DNA of 64,000 bases, from the NCBI RefSeq assembly GCF_030440595.1, contig NZ_CP047452.1, forward strand, positions 1,798,001 through 1,862,000. The letters run 5' to 3'. The notes below the pieces were generated by a model that saw only the letters and a list, made by a program, of their open reading frames with translations, was not told the DNA's origin and searched no databases. Shown here one piece after another: positions 1 through 7,999 of the stretch. The stretch comes from Corynebacterium glucuronolyticum DSM 44120 (GTDB taxonomy: Bacteria; Actinomycetota; Actinomycetes; Mycobacteriales; Mycobacteriaceae). The position numbers and the translations under genes were made by a program. The stretch's first letter is position 1, and each line of letters begins with the position of its first letter.

Positions 1-53
1 GAGCATCCACCAGCGAGCATCCACCAGCGAGCACCCACCAGCGAGCACCCACC
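1..53. repeat. 14-bp tandem repeat, about 3.8 units
   Basis: Units of GAGCATCCACCAGC at 1-14 and 15-28, GAGCACCCACCAGC at 29-42 and a partial fourth unit to 53. The array lies 3' of trmD and runs off the left edge, so its full size is unknown. There are no spacers, so it is not a CRISPR. Confidence 0.85.
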
Positions 54-82
54 GGCTAGCTATGAACTCGACCCACACACGT

Positions 83-1321
83 TTAGTCAAAGGAGACGGC
101 GCAGGCGTTTGGATCGGCGGGGGTCAGACCCTCGTCGTCCTCTCGTGCCACGGTTGTCCCCATCCACGGCGTACCGGGCTCGAAAAGCTCCATGACTGCC
201 GAAGTGAGGTTCTTTGCTGGGGCTAGGGATTCGGTAAGAATCTCGAGAGTAAACACCTCTTCGGAGATCGCTGAGCGATCATGGGTGCGCTCGAACTCGT
301 CAAGGAGCGAGTGACTCGGGTCGCACGCCAGGCTCACGGGATTTGATTGCACCTCCGTGACATAGATGTTGTAGGCCGCGAGGTGTACCGCTAGGCGGTC
401 TAACGCCTCGTTCATTTCCTTTTCTCGGACGAGAACCTGCATACGTGTGCGCATCGGGTACTGCGATGCACCTAGCCGAATGTCCTCCTTGCTCAGCTCC
501 CCCGTTTCCATGAGGTGGTGGAAAATATCTGGTCGTACCCGGGCAGTCTTTTTTACCGCTTCATCGTGATGGAATTTCGCAATCCGCTTGTGGTTTCCAC
601 TGGTCAGCGGCTCCGGAACTTCCATTCCCCGCCATACCCGCGGTTTGGTGTAGCTCGGCCCTTCAAGAAGCCCGTGGGAGAAGGAATCGTCCTCATGAGA
701 CTCGCTATTACCCAACACACCGGGGATAAGACGCACCATCGCTTCTGCCATGACGAGAACAGCGACCTCGCCACCAATGAGCACGTAATCACCGATGGAG
801 ACCTCCTCGACACGCGCGTAGCGATGTGCATCATCTATAACGCGTTGATCGATCCCCTCGTAGCGGCCACAGGCGAAGATCACATGCTCCTCGTTGGACC
901 ACCGCCGAGCCATTTCCTGAGTAAACGGGGTGCCCGACGGGGTTGGCACGATAAGCAGCGGGCGGTCATCATTCGCATCCCGTAGGGCCTCTGCACTGTA
1001 GCCACGCGATTCGATGTCATGCACCTCGTCGTGACGGGCCTGCCCCCTATGCAGTTCCGCGGACTGCAATTCATCGCCGGCCGCTTTCCCTGCGACAACG
1101 TCTTCCAAGGCGGCACCCCACACCGTTGGCATCATGACCATTCCTGGCCCGCCACCATAGGGCGAGTCATCCACCGCTTGGTGAACCCCCGATGCCCAAT
1201 CCCGTAAGTAATGAACGCCAACGGACAACTGCCCGTTCTCGATGGCCTTTCCCAAAAGCGCATGCCTCAGCGGGTCAAGGTACTCAGGAAAAATAGTGAT
1301 GACATCGATTTTCATAGACAC
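83..1321 (-). CDS. trmD: tRNA (guanine-37-N1)-methyltransferase TrmD with C-terminal extension
   Basis: TrmD transfers a methyl group from S-adenosylmethionine to N1 of G37 in tRNAs reading CNN codons, preventing +1 frameshifting. The N-terminus (KIDVITIFPEYL), the PYGGGPGMVM motif, the knot segment FACGRYEGIDQRV and the SIGDYVLIGGE block identify the SPOUT fold. At 412 residues the protein is far longer than the usual 230-280. An acidic, His-containing insert sits at about 76-110, and after the family's usual end (about residue 290) there are another 120 residues with alternating strand- and helix-like segments and no repeats or low complexity; I do not recognise them. The ORF start is GTG at 1321; an ATG two codons later is equally possible. 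It follows rimM in the same direction after a 214-nt gap holding a 19-bp repeat. Confidence 0.95.
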   Translation of the reverse strand: MSMKIDVITIFPEYLDPLRHALLGKAIENGQLSVGVHYLRDWASGVHQAVDDSPYGGGPGMVMMPTVWGAALEDVVAGKAAGDELQSAELHRGQARHDEVHDIESRGYSAEALRDANDDRPLLIVPTPSGTPFTQEMARRWSNEEHVIFACGRYEGIDQRVIDDAHRYARVEEVSIGDYVLIGGEVAVLVMAEAMVRLIPGVLGNSESHEDDSFSHGLLEGPSYTKPRVWRGMEVPEPLTSGNHKRIAKFHHDEAVKKTARVRPDIFHHLMETGELSKEDIRLGASQYPMRTRMQVLVREKEMNEALDRLAVHLAAYNIYVTEVQSNPVSLACDPSHSLLDEFERTHDRSAISEEVFTLEILTESLAPAKNLTSAVMELFEPGTPWMGTTVAREDDEGLTPADPNACAVSFD

Positions 1322-1406
1322 AGGTGGGCTGACTTTCTAGATAAATTACCGGGCTAATTGGAGCGTTTTACAGTGGATATCTGACTGGTGAGATTTGCGG
1401 CGGATG

Positions 1407-1482
1407 TGCTGCGTGATAGGTAGCCTGCCGCGTGGTGGGTAACTTGCTGCACGGTAGGTTACCTGCTGCGTGGTAGATAACC
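1407..1482. repeat. Four 19-bp tandem repeats between rimM and trmD
   Basis: Four directly adjacent units at 1407-1425, 1426-1444, 1445-1463 and 1464-1482, close to TGCTGCGTGGTAGGTAACC, differing at 3-5 positions each. They fill the centre of the 214-nt gap inside an otherwise compact ribosome/tRNA-maturation group. Confidence 0.85.
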
Positions 1483-1535
1483 TACGGGATCACCAACGCA
1501 TTGGCTTCGTGTGTGGTTGGTCATTGGCTGCCACG

Positions 1536-2045
1536 CTAGAGATCAAGAAGACCATCAGGCGGGGTGATGGTTGCTGTCTTTTCTCCCAGATTGATCTCCG
1601 GAACGATGGCATCGACGAGGGGGATGAGCACATCCCGTTCGTCCTCATCCATCGTTACGGTGAGAAGCGTCGCGGCCGGTCCATGGGTGATATCCGTGAC
1701 TTCGCCAACGCGTGTGCCTTCGTGAATCACTGCAAGACCTTCCAGCTCGTGGTCGTAGTAGCCATCTTCTTCTGGATCGTGCTCGAGGGGCGGCGCGAAA
1801 AACTGCATTCCGCGCAGTGACTCCCCTGCTGTGCGGTCCGGGATTTCCTCGAACTTAACTAGTAGCCTGCCTTGGTGGGGCCGCATGGACTGGATGGTCA
1901 ACTGTTGTTCTTTTCCGCCTCCGGCGCGACCTGTAAGCACGGCGCCGACATAAAACCGCTGATCGAGATCGTCTGTCGTTGGATCGACGACGACTTCCCC
2001 TTTGATCCCGTGCGTCTTCACCACACGACCGATTCTGTATTCCAT
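1536..2045 (-). CDS. rimM: Ribosome maturation factor RimM
   Basis: RimM helps late assembly of the 30S head and binds ribosomal protein S19. The 169-residue protein starts with the typical MEYRIGRVVKTHGIKGEV and continues with a PRC-barrel half (HELEGLAVIHEGTRVGEV and VLIPLVDAIVPEIN). ATG at 2045 is chosen over ATG at 2054 because it matches the family start and because a TAGAAT box at 2053-2058 on the coding strand lies exactly 7 nt upstream, the spacing of a leaderless transcript. The gene sits between rpsP and trmD, as in most bacteria, but 407 nt from rpsP and behind a terminator, so it probably has its own promoter. Confidence 0.95.
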   Translation of the reverse strand: MEYRIGRVVKTHGIKGEVVVDPTTDDLDQRFYVGAVLTGRAGGGKEQQLTIQSMRPHQGRLLVKFEEIPDRTAGESLRGMQFFAPPLEHDPEEDGYYDHELEGLAVIHEGTRVGEVTDITHGPAATLLTVTMDEDERDVLIPLVDAIVPEINLGEKTATITPPDGLLDL

Positions 2046-2355
2046 GGTCGCCATTCTACCTAGTGCCTTCGGGCACCCCAGCTCACTAGTTGCTCTACTG
2101 CCTTGTTCCCGTTTCGTGTAATGGGACGGCGGGGTGCCGACGTGGAAAAAAGTCAACCTAACAGTGGTAGCACATTTGACCACCTGGCCGATCTGGAGCT
2201 TCCCCGGATTGCCGTTCACCTTTTGCTACCCCGACGAGTACCCGCTTAGTGCGTGCATTTTCATCCAACGAACACCACATCCCCAAGCCAACGTGCCAGG
2301 GATGATCCTCATCACCCACACGTGAGCCGCGTTAGGTCTCCTGCGCCTCACCAAT

Positions 2356-2386
2356 GTAAAAGGCACCCACCGAATCGGTGGGTGCC
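2356..2386 (-). terminator. Intrinsic terminator after rpsP
   Basis: A perfect 11-bp stem (GGCACCCACCG at 2362-2372 with CGGTGGGTGCC at 2376-2386, 3-nt loop), followed on the minus strand by TTTTAC. It lies 67 nt past the rpsP stop. The rest of the 2055-2452 gap shows no convincing gene. Confidence 0.85.
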
Positions 2387-2452
2387 GAAAGTAGCTGAGA
2401 GATGGCTAACTGCTAGGCACTGGCCACTGCGCTAGCCACGAGGAAGCCCTGA

Positions 2453-2977
2453 TTACTCGGACTTCTCTTCCTCTGCAGGAGCCTCTTCAGTAGCAGCCTC
2501 CTCGGAAGCCTCTTCCTTCTCAGACTCAGCCTTGGCCTCTTCCTCTGCCTTCTTCTTGGCAGCAGCCTCAGCAGCTTCCTTCTCTTCCTTGGCCTTCTTC
2601 TTCTTTTCGGTGATGGCCTCAGCGGTCGGGCCGTTGTTGGCCTCCTCGAGAGCCTTGTTGAAGAGCTCGAGCTTGGACGGCTTCGGCTCAGCAACCTTGA
2701 GGGTGCCCTCTGCGCCCTCGATGCCCTTGAACTTCTGCCAGTCACCGGTCACCTTGAGGATAGCCAGAACAGGCTCGGTCGGCTGTGCGCCGACGCCCAG
2801 CCAGTACTGTGCGCGCTCGGAGTTGACCTCAATGATGGAGGGATCGTTCTTCGGCTGGTAAATGCCGAGGTTCTCAATGACGCGACCATTGCGACGACCG
2901 CGAGCGTCCTGAACGACGATGCGGTACTGGGGGTTGTGCAGACGACCGATACGGGCGAGCTTGATCTTCACAGCCAT
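2453..2977 (-). CDS. rpsP: 30S ribosomal protein S16
   Basis: S16 binds 16S rRNA in the body of the small subunit. Residues 1-80 hold the family core ([45 protein letters not shown]). After about residue 105 comes an Ala/Glu/Lys-rich tail to residue 174, low in complexity and strongly acidic at the end; long charged tails are usual for S16 in corynebacteria and mycobacteria. The start is ATG at 2977 with a strong ribosome binding site (AAAGGAAG) 9 nt upstream. It is a single-gene unit between the ffh and rpsP terminators. Confidence 0.97.
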   Translation of the reverse strand: MAVKIKLARIGRLHNPQYRIVVQDARGRRNGRVIENLGIYQPKNDPSIIEVNSERAQYWLGVGAQPTEPVLAILKVTGDWQKFKGIEGAEGTLKVAEPKPSKLELFNKALEEANNGPTAEAITEKKKKAKEEKEAAEAAAKKKAEEEAKAESEKEEASEEAATEEAPAEEEKSE

Positions 2978-3216
2978 GGTGAATACTTCCTTTTTGTGTC
3001 ACTGGGCAGTACAGCACCTGCAACGTGGCAGGCCGGTTTCAACCCTTGAAAATGTACAGTTCAACCACATTCGCGAGGTGACAGCAGGCCGGTTGCACAG
3101 GCGGTGGCTTGAGATTCTGAAGCCTTGCCACCGATGCGTCGAATCCTACTTTTCACGCGAAAGCGGGGTGTTGTCCATAGACAACCTGGAGAACTATACC
3201 TGTCATACGGGGTAAA

Positions 3217-3249
3217 TGACAAATCCCTGCCCGCGAAAGCAGGCAGGGA
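3217..3249 (-). terminator. Probable terminator after ffh
   Basis: An 8-bp stem (TCCCTGCC at 3224-3231 with GGCAGGGA at 3242-3249) that continues, after one mismatch, into GC pairs closed by a GAAA loop. On the minus strand it is followed by TTTGTCATTT. It lies 50 nt after the ffh stop. The remaining 2978-3216 stretch upstream of rpsP must hold the rpsP promoter; I see no gene there. Confidence 0.7.
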
Positions 3250-3298
3250 CCTGACGGTTCAAGAAACGGCGAATACCGGGCGTCGAAAAGCGAAACCC

Positions 3299-4939
3299 TT
3301 ATTTAGGGAAGCCGAACTTCGTCGGATCGATTCCACCCATGCCAGGGAAGCCCTTACCTCCCATGCCGGGGAACCCCTTGCCCAGAGAGCCAAGATCCGG
3401 CATCCCGCCGTTTTCCTCCATCTCCTGCTGGAGCTTCTTTAGCTCATCCATCGACGGCATCTGCGGCGCAGCCTTCTGCTGATTATTCTGCGCCATGGAG
3501 CCAAACTGACGCTTGTTCTTTCCCTTCTTCCCCTTCTTGCCCTTGCGCTTGTTCTTCTGCTTCTTCGTTGCAGAACGGTTCAGGCCACCGAGCCCGGGCA
3601 TACCCATCTGACCGGCCATCTTACCCATCATCTTCTTCGCCTCGTTAAAGCGATCCACAAGCTGATTGACATCCTGGACGGTCACGCCCGAGCCGTTGGC
3701 AATGCGCTTGCGACGGGAGGCGTTAAGAATCTTGGGGTTGGCGCGCTCTTCCGGTGTCATACCCCGAATGATGGCCTGAATGCGGTCGAGCTGCTTCTCC
3801 TCCACCATGTCTGCCATCTGGTTCATCTGCTTGCCACCGGGGAGCATCTTCAAAATGTTGGAGATTGGCCCCATGCGGCGCACCATGAGCATCTGGTCGA
3901 GGAAGTCCTCCAATGTCAGCTCACCGGAGCCGAGCTTGGCGGCAGACTCGAAGGCCTTCTCCTGGTCCATCGTCGCCTCTGCCTGCTCAATGAGAGACAG
4001 GATGTCGCCCATGCCGAGGATGCGGGAAGCCATGCGCTCCGGGTGGAAGACATCGAAATCGTCGAGCTTCTCACCCGTCGAAGCGAACATAATCGGCTTG
4101 CCAGTGACCTCACGGATGGACAGCGCCGCACCACCGCGGGCATCGCCGTCGAGCTTGGTCAGCACAACGCCGGTGAACCCGACGCCGTCACGGAAGGCCT
4201 GGGCGGTCTGAACCGCGTCCTGACCGATCATGGCATCGATAACGAAGAGGACTTCATCGGGATTAACAGCATCGCGAATGTTGGATGCCTGGCGCATAAG
4301 CTCCTCATCGATACCCAGGCGACCTGCAGTATCAACGATGACCACGTCGCGCTGCTGGCGTTTGGCTTCCTCGATGCCCTGTTTAGCCACAAGGACAGGG
4401 TCACCGTGAGACGTACCCATCTCGTGTTCCGTGGTGTCGAGGGTTGTCCCCGGGTCCGGTGCGAATGTGGGAACGCCCGCACGCTCGCCGACGATCTGCA
4501 GCTGTTGCACGGCGCCAGGGCGCTGGAGGTCGCAGGCTACGAGCATCGGCGTATGCCCCTGCGAGGCGAGGTGCTTGGCAAGCTTGCCGGCAAGCGTCGT
4601 CTTACCGGCACCTTGCAGGCCGGCGAGCATGATGACGGTCGGTGGGTTCTTGGCCATCTGCAGGTGGCGCGTCTCGCCGCCGAGGATCTCGATGAGTTCC
4701 TCGTTGACGATTTTGACTACCTGCTGCGCCGGGTTGAGGGCCTGGGATACGTCCTGGCCACCCGCACGTTCTTTGATGCGCTTGATAAAGCCGCGCACGA
4801 CGGGAAGGGACACGTCGGCTTCGAGCAGTGCCAGGCGAATTTCCCGCGCGGTGGCATTGATATCGGCTTCGCTTAGCTTGCCTTTTCCTCTAAGCCCGGT
4901 AAGAGCATCGCTCAAACGGTCTGACAGTGATTCAAACAC
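3299..4939 (-). CDS. ffh: Signal recognition particle protein Ffh (SRP54)
   Basis: Ffh binds signal sequences of nascent membrane and exported proteins and 4.5S RNA, and docks on FtsY through its GTPase. The N domain is followed by the G domain: P-loop GLQGAGKTTLAGKLAKHL, DLQRPGAVQQLQ, DTAGRLGIDEELM and TKLDGDARGGAAL. The methionine-rich M domain starts near residue 315 with LEDFLDQM and MGPISNILKMLPG. The end is Lys-rich and then Gly/Met-rich, with two copies of GKGFPGMGG. GTG at 4939 gives the family start VFESLSDRL and has an AGAAGGGA ribosome binding site about 10 nt upstream; an in-frame GTG at 4972 would add 11 residues. FtsY, its receptor, is two genes away in the same direction. Confidence 0.96.
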   Translation of the reverse strand: MFESLSDRLSDALTGLRGKGKLSEADINATAREIRLALLEADVSLPVVRGFIKRIKERAGGQDVSQALNPAQQVVKIVNEELIEILGGETRHLQMAKNPPTVIMLAGLQGAGKTTLAGKLAKHLASQGHTPMLVACDLQRPGAVQQLQIVGERAGVPTFAPDPGTTLDTTEHEMGTSHGDPVLVAKQGIEEAKRQQRDVVIVDTAGRLGIDEELMRQASNIRDAVNPDEVLFVIDAMIGQDAVQTAQAFRDGVGFTGVVLTKLDGDARGGAALSIREVTGKPIMFASTGEKLDDFDVFHPERMASRILGMGDILSLIEQAEATMDQEKAFESAAKLGSGELTLEDFLDQMLMVRRMGPISNILKMLPGGKQMNQMADMVEEKQLDRIQAIIRGMTPEERANPKILNASRRKRIANGSGVTVQDVNQLVDRFNEAKKMMGKMAGQMGMPGLGGLNRSATKKQKNKRKGKKGKKGKNKRQFGSMAQNNQQKAAPQMPSMDELKKLQQEMEENGGMPDLGSLGKGFPGMGGKGFPGMGGIDPTKFGFPK

Positions 4940-5237
4940 TCGTCTTTCATCCCTTCTTACTGCAGTAGACACAGTACGGTAACACAGCTTCTTACATGGT
5001 AGCGAACAGTTGTCATTCGCTTCTCACCCGCCTTGGGGGCACACTCCTCATCCTTGACGACTCTCCCCCACATGGACTGGGCCCATGTGCTCCACGGTCA
5101 CGCCCCGCGTCTTTCGGCGTGCGCCTATGATCTTCCTACCAGCCCATCGTCGCAGCCGACCAGCACCTCAACCGTGACCGTGACCCCTACCTGGACCGTG
5201 ATGTGGCCCCCCATAAAGAGGCCCGCTGGTGACTCTT

Positions 5238-5552
5238 TTATTCTCCGCCTTCGTTACTATCCTCGCCTTCATATTCGGCAAGGATGCGCTGGCTCGTCGC
5301 CGCTACATCTTTCATAATTTCGTAGAACGTCCCCATTTCGTTCCACACCCCGTCTTCACTCATCACCCCGTAGGCTGCGTCAGTTTCCGCGAGATCGGTG
5401 GACCACTGGCTCTCGTAGTAGGCGATCAGAGGTTTCAACGTCTCCCATGCCTCCGCGAAGGTATCGCCGATGTCCTCATACTTGGCATTGAACGCGGTGA
5501 TTTCGTTCAGGCGCTCGTTGTTTAGCTCAATGCGCTTCATCTGCTCGTTCAT
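5238..5552 (-). CDS. DUF4298 family protein
   Basis: A 104-residue acidic, helical protein that resembles the DUF4298 family: an N-terminal helix MKRIELNNERLNEITAFNAK, then ETLKPLIAYYESQWSTDL with a Tyr-Tyr-x-Ser-x-x-Trp patch. The family's function is unknown. The start at 5552 is chosen because a TACAAT box (5560-5565) sits 7 nt upstream, fitting a leaderless transcript; the more upstream in-frame starts run into the ftsY terminator. It has no signal peptide or membrane segment. It lies alone between ftsY and ffh. Confidence 0.75.
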   Translation of the reverse strand: MNEQMKRIELNNERLNEITAFNAKYEDIGDTFAEAWETLKPLIAYYESQWSTDLAETDAAYGVMSEDGVWNEMGTFYEIMKDVAATSQRILAEYEGEDSNEGGE

Positions 5553-5564
5553 GGGCGCCATTGT

Positions 5565-5607
5565 AAAACACAAGCCCCTGTGCACAGTGGTGTGTGCACA
5601 GGGGCTT
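5565..5607 (-). terminator. Intrinsic terminator after ftsY
   Basis: A perfect 15-bp stem (AAGCCCCTGTGCACA at 5572-5586 with its complement at 5593-5607, 6-nt loop), followed on the minus strand by GTGTTTTACAAT. That tail overlaps the -10 box of the DUF4298 gene, so terminator and next promoter are back to back. Confidence 0.88.
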
Positions 5608-5740
5608 TGAGTCTTATTCGGTTTTCGCGAGCAGTCACGGCGTGCAGTGCCCGCTGTCTGCGGAGACGGCTACGCGCGGAAAACTACGGCGCTAACATGC
5701 AAACGCTGGAATTGGCGCAGAAGATTTATCTCATTACTGC

Positions 5741-5867
5741 GCCAGCAGCCATTTCTCCCCGCAGCTATTTCCAACGCCAGTTGGTTCTACCGGCAGATAG
5801 TTCCACCAGCGCCGTCCCTACCAGGAACCTTCCTACCAGCAGCTTTTCTGCCAGCACCTCCTTCAGG
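5741..5867. repeat. Degenerate 15-16-bp tandem array downstream of ftsY
   Basis: About eight diverged units with the shape CCAGCAGCTTTTCTA, e.g. CCAGGAACCTTCCTA, CCAGCAGCTTTTCTG and CCAGCGCCGTCCCTA, fill the gap between ftsY and its terminator. The word CTTCCTACCAGC recurs at 5132-5143 in the next gap, and TTTCCAACGCCAGT recurs near 46386. Confidence 0.6.
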
Positions 5868-5871
5868 AGAG

Positions 5872-7821
5872 TTAGTACAGCAAGGCGTCGACGAAGCTTT
5901 CCACCTCGAACGGTGCGAGATCGTCCGCGCCCTCGCCGAGGCCGACAAGCTTCACCGGCACGCCGAGCTCTTCCTGCACCTGGAAGACGATGCCGCCCTT
6001 GGCGGTGCCGTCGAGCTTGGTGAGCACCACACCCGTGATATCCACCACGTCCCGGAACGTGCGAGCCTGGATAATACCGTTCTGTCCGACAGTGGCATCG
6101 AGAACAAGGAGGACCTCGTCCACCTTTGCCTTCTTCTCAACCACGCGCTTCACCTTGCCCAGCTGATCCATGAGGCCTGTGGAGGTGTGCAAACGCCCAG
6201 CCGTATCAACGAGGACCACGTCCACGCCTTGCTCAGTACCCTTGGCAACCGCATCGAAGGCAACGGATGCAGGGTCTGCACCTTCCTTGCCACGAACCGT
6301 CGAGGCACCAACACGACGCCCCCACGCCTCGAGCTGGTCGGCAGCCGCTGCACGGAAGGTATCCGCCGCGCCAAACATCACCGAGTGCCCCATGGACACG
6401 AGGACGCGGCCGAGCTTGCCCACCGTCGTCGTCTTACCGGTGCCGTTCACACCGACAACGAGGACCACAGCCGGCTTGTTGTCATATGGCATAGCCTTGA
6501 TGGAGCGATCCAGCTCAGGGCGACCCGCCTCGATCAGGGTTTCGCGCAGCATGGCACGAGCTTCCTCTTCGTTGTGCACGCCGCGAGCAGCAATCTTCTC
6601 ACGCAGCGAATCCACAACCTTCATCGTCGTGGAAGCGCCCAGATCGGCCATGATGAGCGTGTCTTCAATTTCCTCCCAGGCATCCTCGTCCAGGTCACCA
6701 GCGGAAAGAATTCCCAGAACACCCTGGCCAATAACATTGTTGGACTTCGCAAGTCGGCCACGCAGGCGTCCGAGGCGTCCCTCGGCCGGGGCAATATCCT
6801 CGGTCTGAACGTCCTGCTGTGCAGGCTCTGCCGTGATGGTTTCACCGGTTGGTTCCGGCGCGTCTTGTGCGCGGGCAGCTCCTGCCGCCTCAACCTGCTC
6901 GGCCGCTGCAGCAGCGGACTCGTCAATTTCCTCCTGGGTAGGAAGCGTCTCCTCCCCGGGTGCGTCCACTACGGGTTCCTGCTTTTCGGCGCTGTCTCGT
7001 ACGGTTGGCTGTTCACCAGCACCTGCACTGGCAGCTGATTGTTCCGTTTGCTGTGCCACCTCTGTTGTGGGTGCCTCCTCTGACATCTCCGGCTCTGCCG
7101 AGGCGTCAGCAGGCGCAGACGCGGTGGCATCCGCAGGAGTACCGCTTTGTTCGGCCGAGGTCACGGTAGCCTCGGTTTCCTCAGCAGCAGTCGCCCCACC
7201 GTTTGCGGCAGGAGTTTCCACAACCTCGCCTTGTGCTTCGTCCTCGACGCGTGCGACCTGCTCCTTAGGAGTGGGAGCCGACTCCTGTGTGGATTCCTGC
7301 GCCGCATCGCCTGCTGCTTCATATACGGATTCGCGTGTATCACCGGATGCCACCGGTTCCTCAGCACCCTCGGATGCGACCGATTGGGTGGAAGCGGTGG
7401 GAGTGGTGGAAGCGGTGGGAGCAGCAGGCTTCGCGGCTGCTTGCTCCTGTTCCCGCTTCAGCTCCCGCGCCTGCGCTGTGGCTGCAGCTGCGGCGCTGAC
7501 ACCGGCAGCAGACGCACCTGCGGCGGCACCGGCAGTGGCACCCGTCGTGGCGCTCTTAGCCGGTGTGGTCGTCAGGGTTTGGCCCCCATTCACCACCGGT
7601 TGTTTGTCTCCACTGTTACCGGCGGCGAAGTTAAAACCACTCTTGGCTTGATAATTGCCGGACTTCTCAGCCTGGGTAAGCTCTTTCGGTTCCTCTTTTT
7701 TCTCAAAGGAAACCTGCTTAGATTTCCCGCGCTTCAAGCCGAAGTAAATCACCAACGCGATAATGATGATCGCGATGACAATACCAATAATCCAGTAGGG
7801 CAACGTTGTGGAATCAATCAT
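5872..7821 (-). CDS. ftsY: Signal recognition particle receptor FtsY
   Basis: FtsY is the SRP receptor GTPase at the membrane. Unlike E. coli FtsY it has an N-terminal membrane helix (about residues 8-30, YWIIGIVIAIIIIALVIYF), then a 300-residue Ala/Glu/Thr/Pro-rich acidic region, then the NG domain (about 345-649). GTPase motifs: VGVNGTGKTTTVGKLG, DTFRAAAADQLEAWGRRV, DTAGRLHTSTGLMDQL and TKLDGTAKGG, ending GVGEGADDLAPFEVESFVDALL-like. A TAACCT box at 7829-7834 lies 7 nt before the ATG, which supports this start as leaderless. It is the partner of Ffh encoded nearby. Confidence 0.96.
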   Translation of the reverse strand: MIDSTTLPYWIIGIVIAIIIIALVIYFGLKRGKSKQVSFEKKEEPKELTQAEKSGNYQAKSGFNFAAGNSGDKQPVVNGGQTLTTTPAKSATTGATAGAAAGASAAGVSAAAAATAQARELKREQEQAAAKPAAPTASTTPTASTQSVASEGAEEPVASGDTRESVYEAAGDAAQESTQESAPTPKEQVARVEDEAQGEVVETPAANGGATAAEETEATVTSAEQSGTPADATASAPADASAEPEMSEEAPTTEVAQQTEQSAASAGAGEQPTVRDSAEKQEPVVDAPGEETLPTQEEIDESAAAAAEQVEAAGAARAQDAPEPTGETITAEPAQQDVQTEDIAPAEGRLGRLRGRLAKSNNVIGQGVLGILSAGDLDEDAWEEIEDTLIMADLGASTTMKVVDSLREKIAARGVHNEEEARAMLRETLIEAGRPELDRSIKAMPYDNKPAVVLVVGVNGTGKTTTVGKLGRVLVSMGHSVMFGAADTFRAAAADQLEAWGRRVGASTVRGKEGADPASVAFDAVAKGTEQGVDVVLVDTAGRLHTSTGLMDQLGKVKRVVEKKAKVDEVLLVLDATVGQNGIIQARTFRDVVDITGVVLTKLDGTAKGGIVFQVQEELGVPVKLVGLGEGADDLAPFEVESFVDALLY

Positions 7822-7999
7822 GTTCCCCAGGTTACCGGCTAACGGGCAGAGCGCGCGACCGACCCGACTCGCCTCCCCTGGGTCCCACTAGCAGTAACCG
7901 GCGCATAAAAGGGGGATCTCAGGGGCGTCGACAAGCCTCACCACCTCCACCCATGTGGCGGGTGAGCTGGAAAAAACACACGCCGACGCGACCGCCGTC

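Noticed and set aside
1-53. Possible CRISPR array at the left edge
   Set aside because: The units are 14 bp, directly adjacent and lack spacers; no cas gene is in the window.
4043-4876. Plus-strand frame opposite ffh
   Set aside because: Antisense to the GTPase motifs of ffh; no ribosome binding site or recognisable protein.
6833-7651. Long plus-strand frame opposite ftsY
   Set aside because: It is the complement of the Ala/Glu-rich FtsY linker and its translation is low-complexity Ser/Ala; no start signal.
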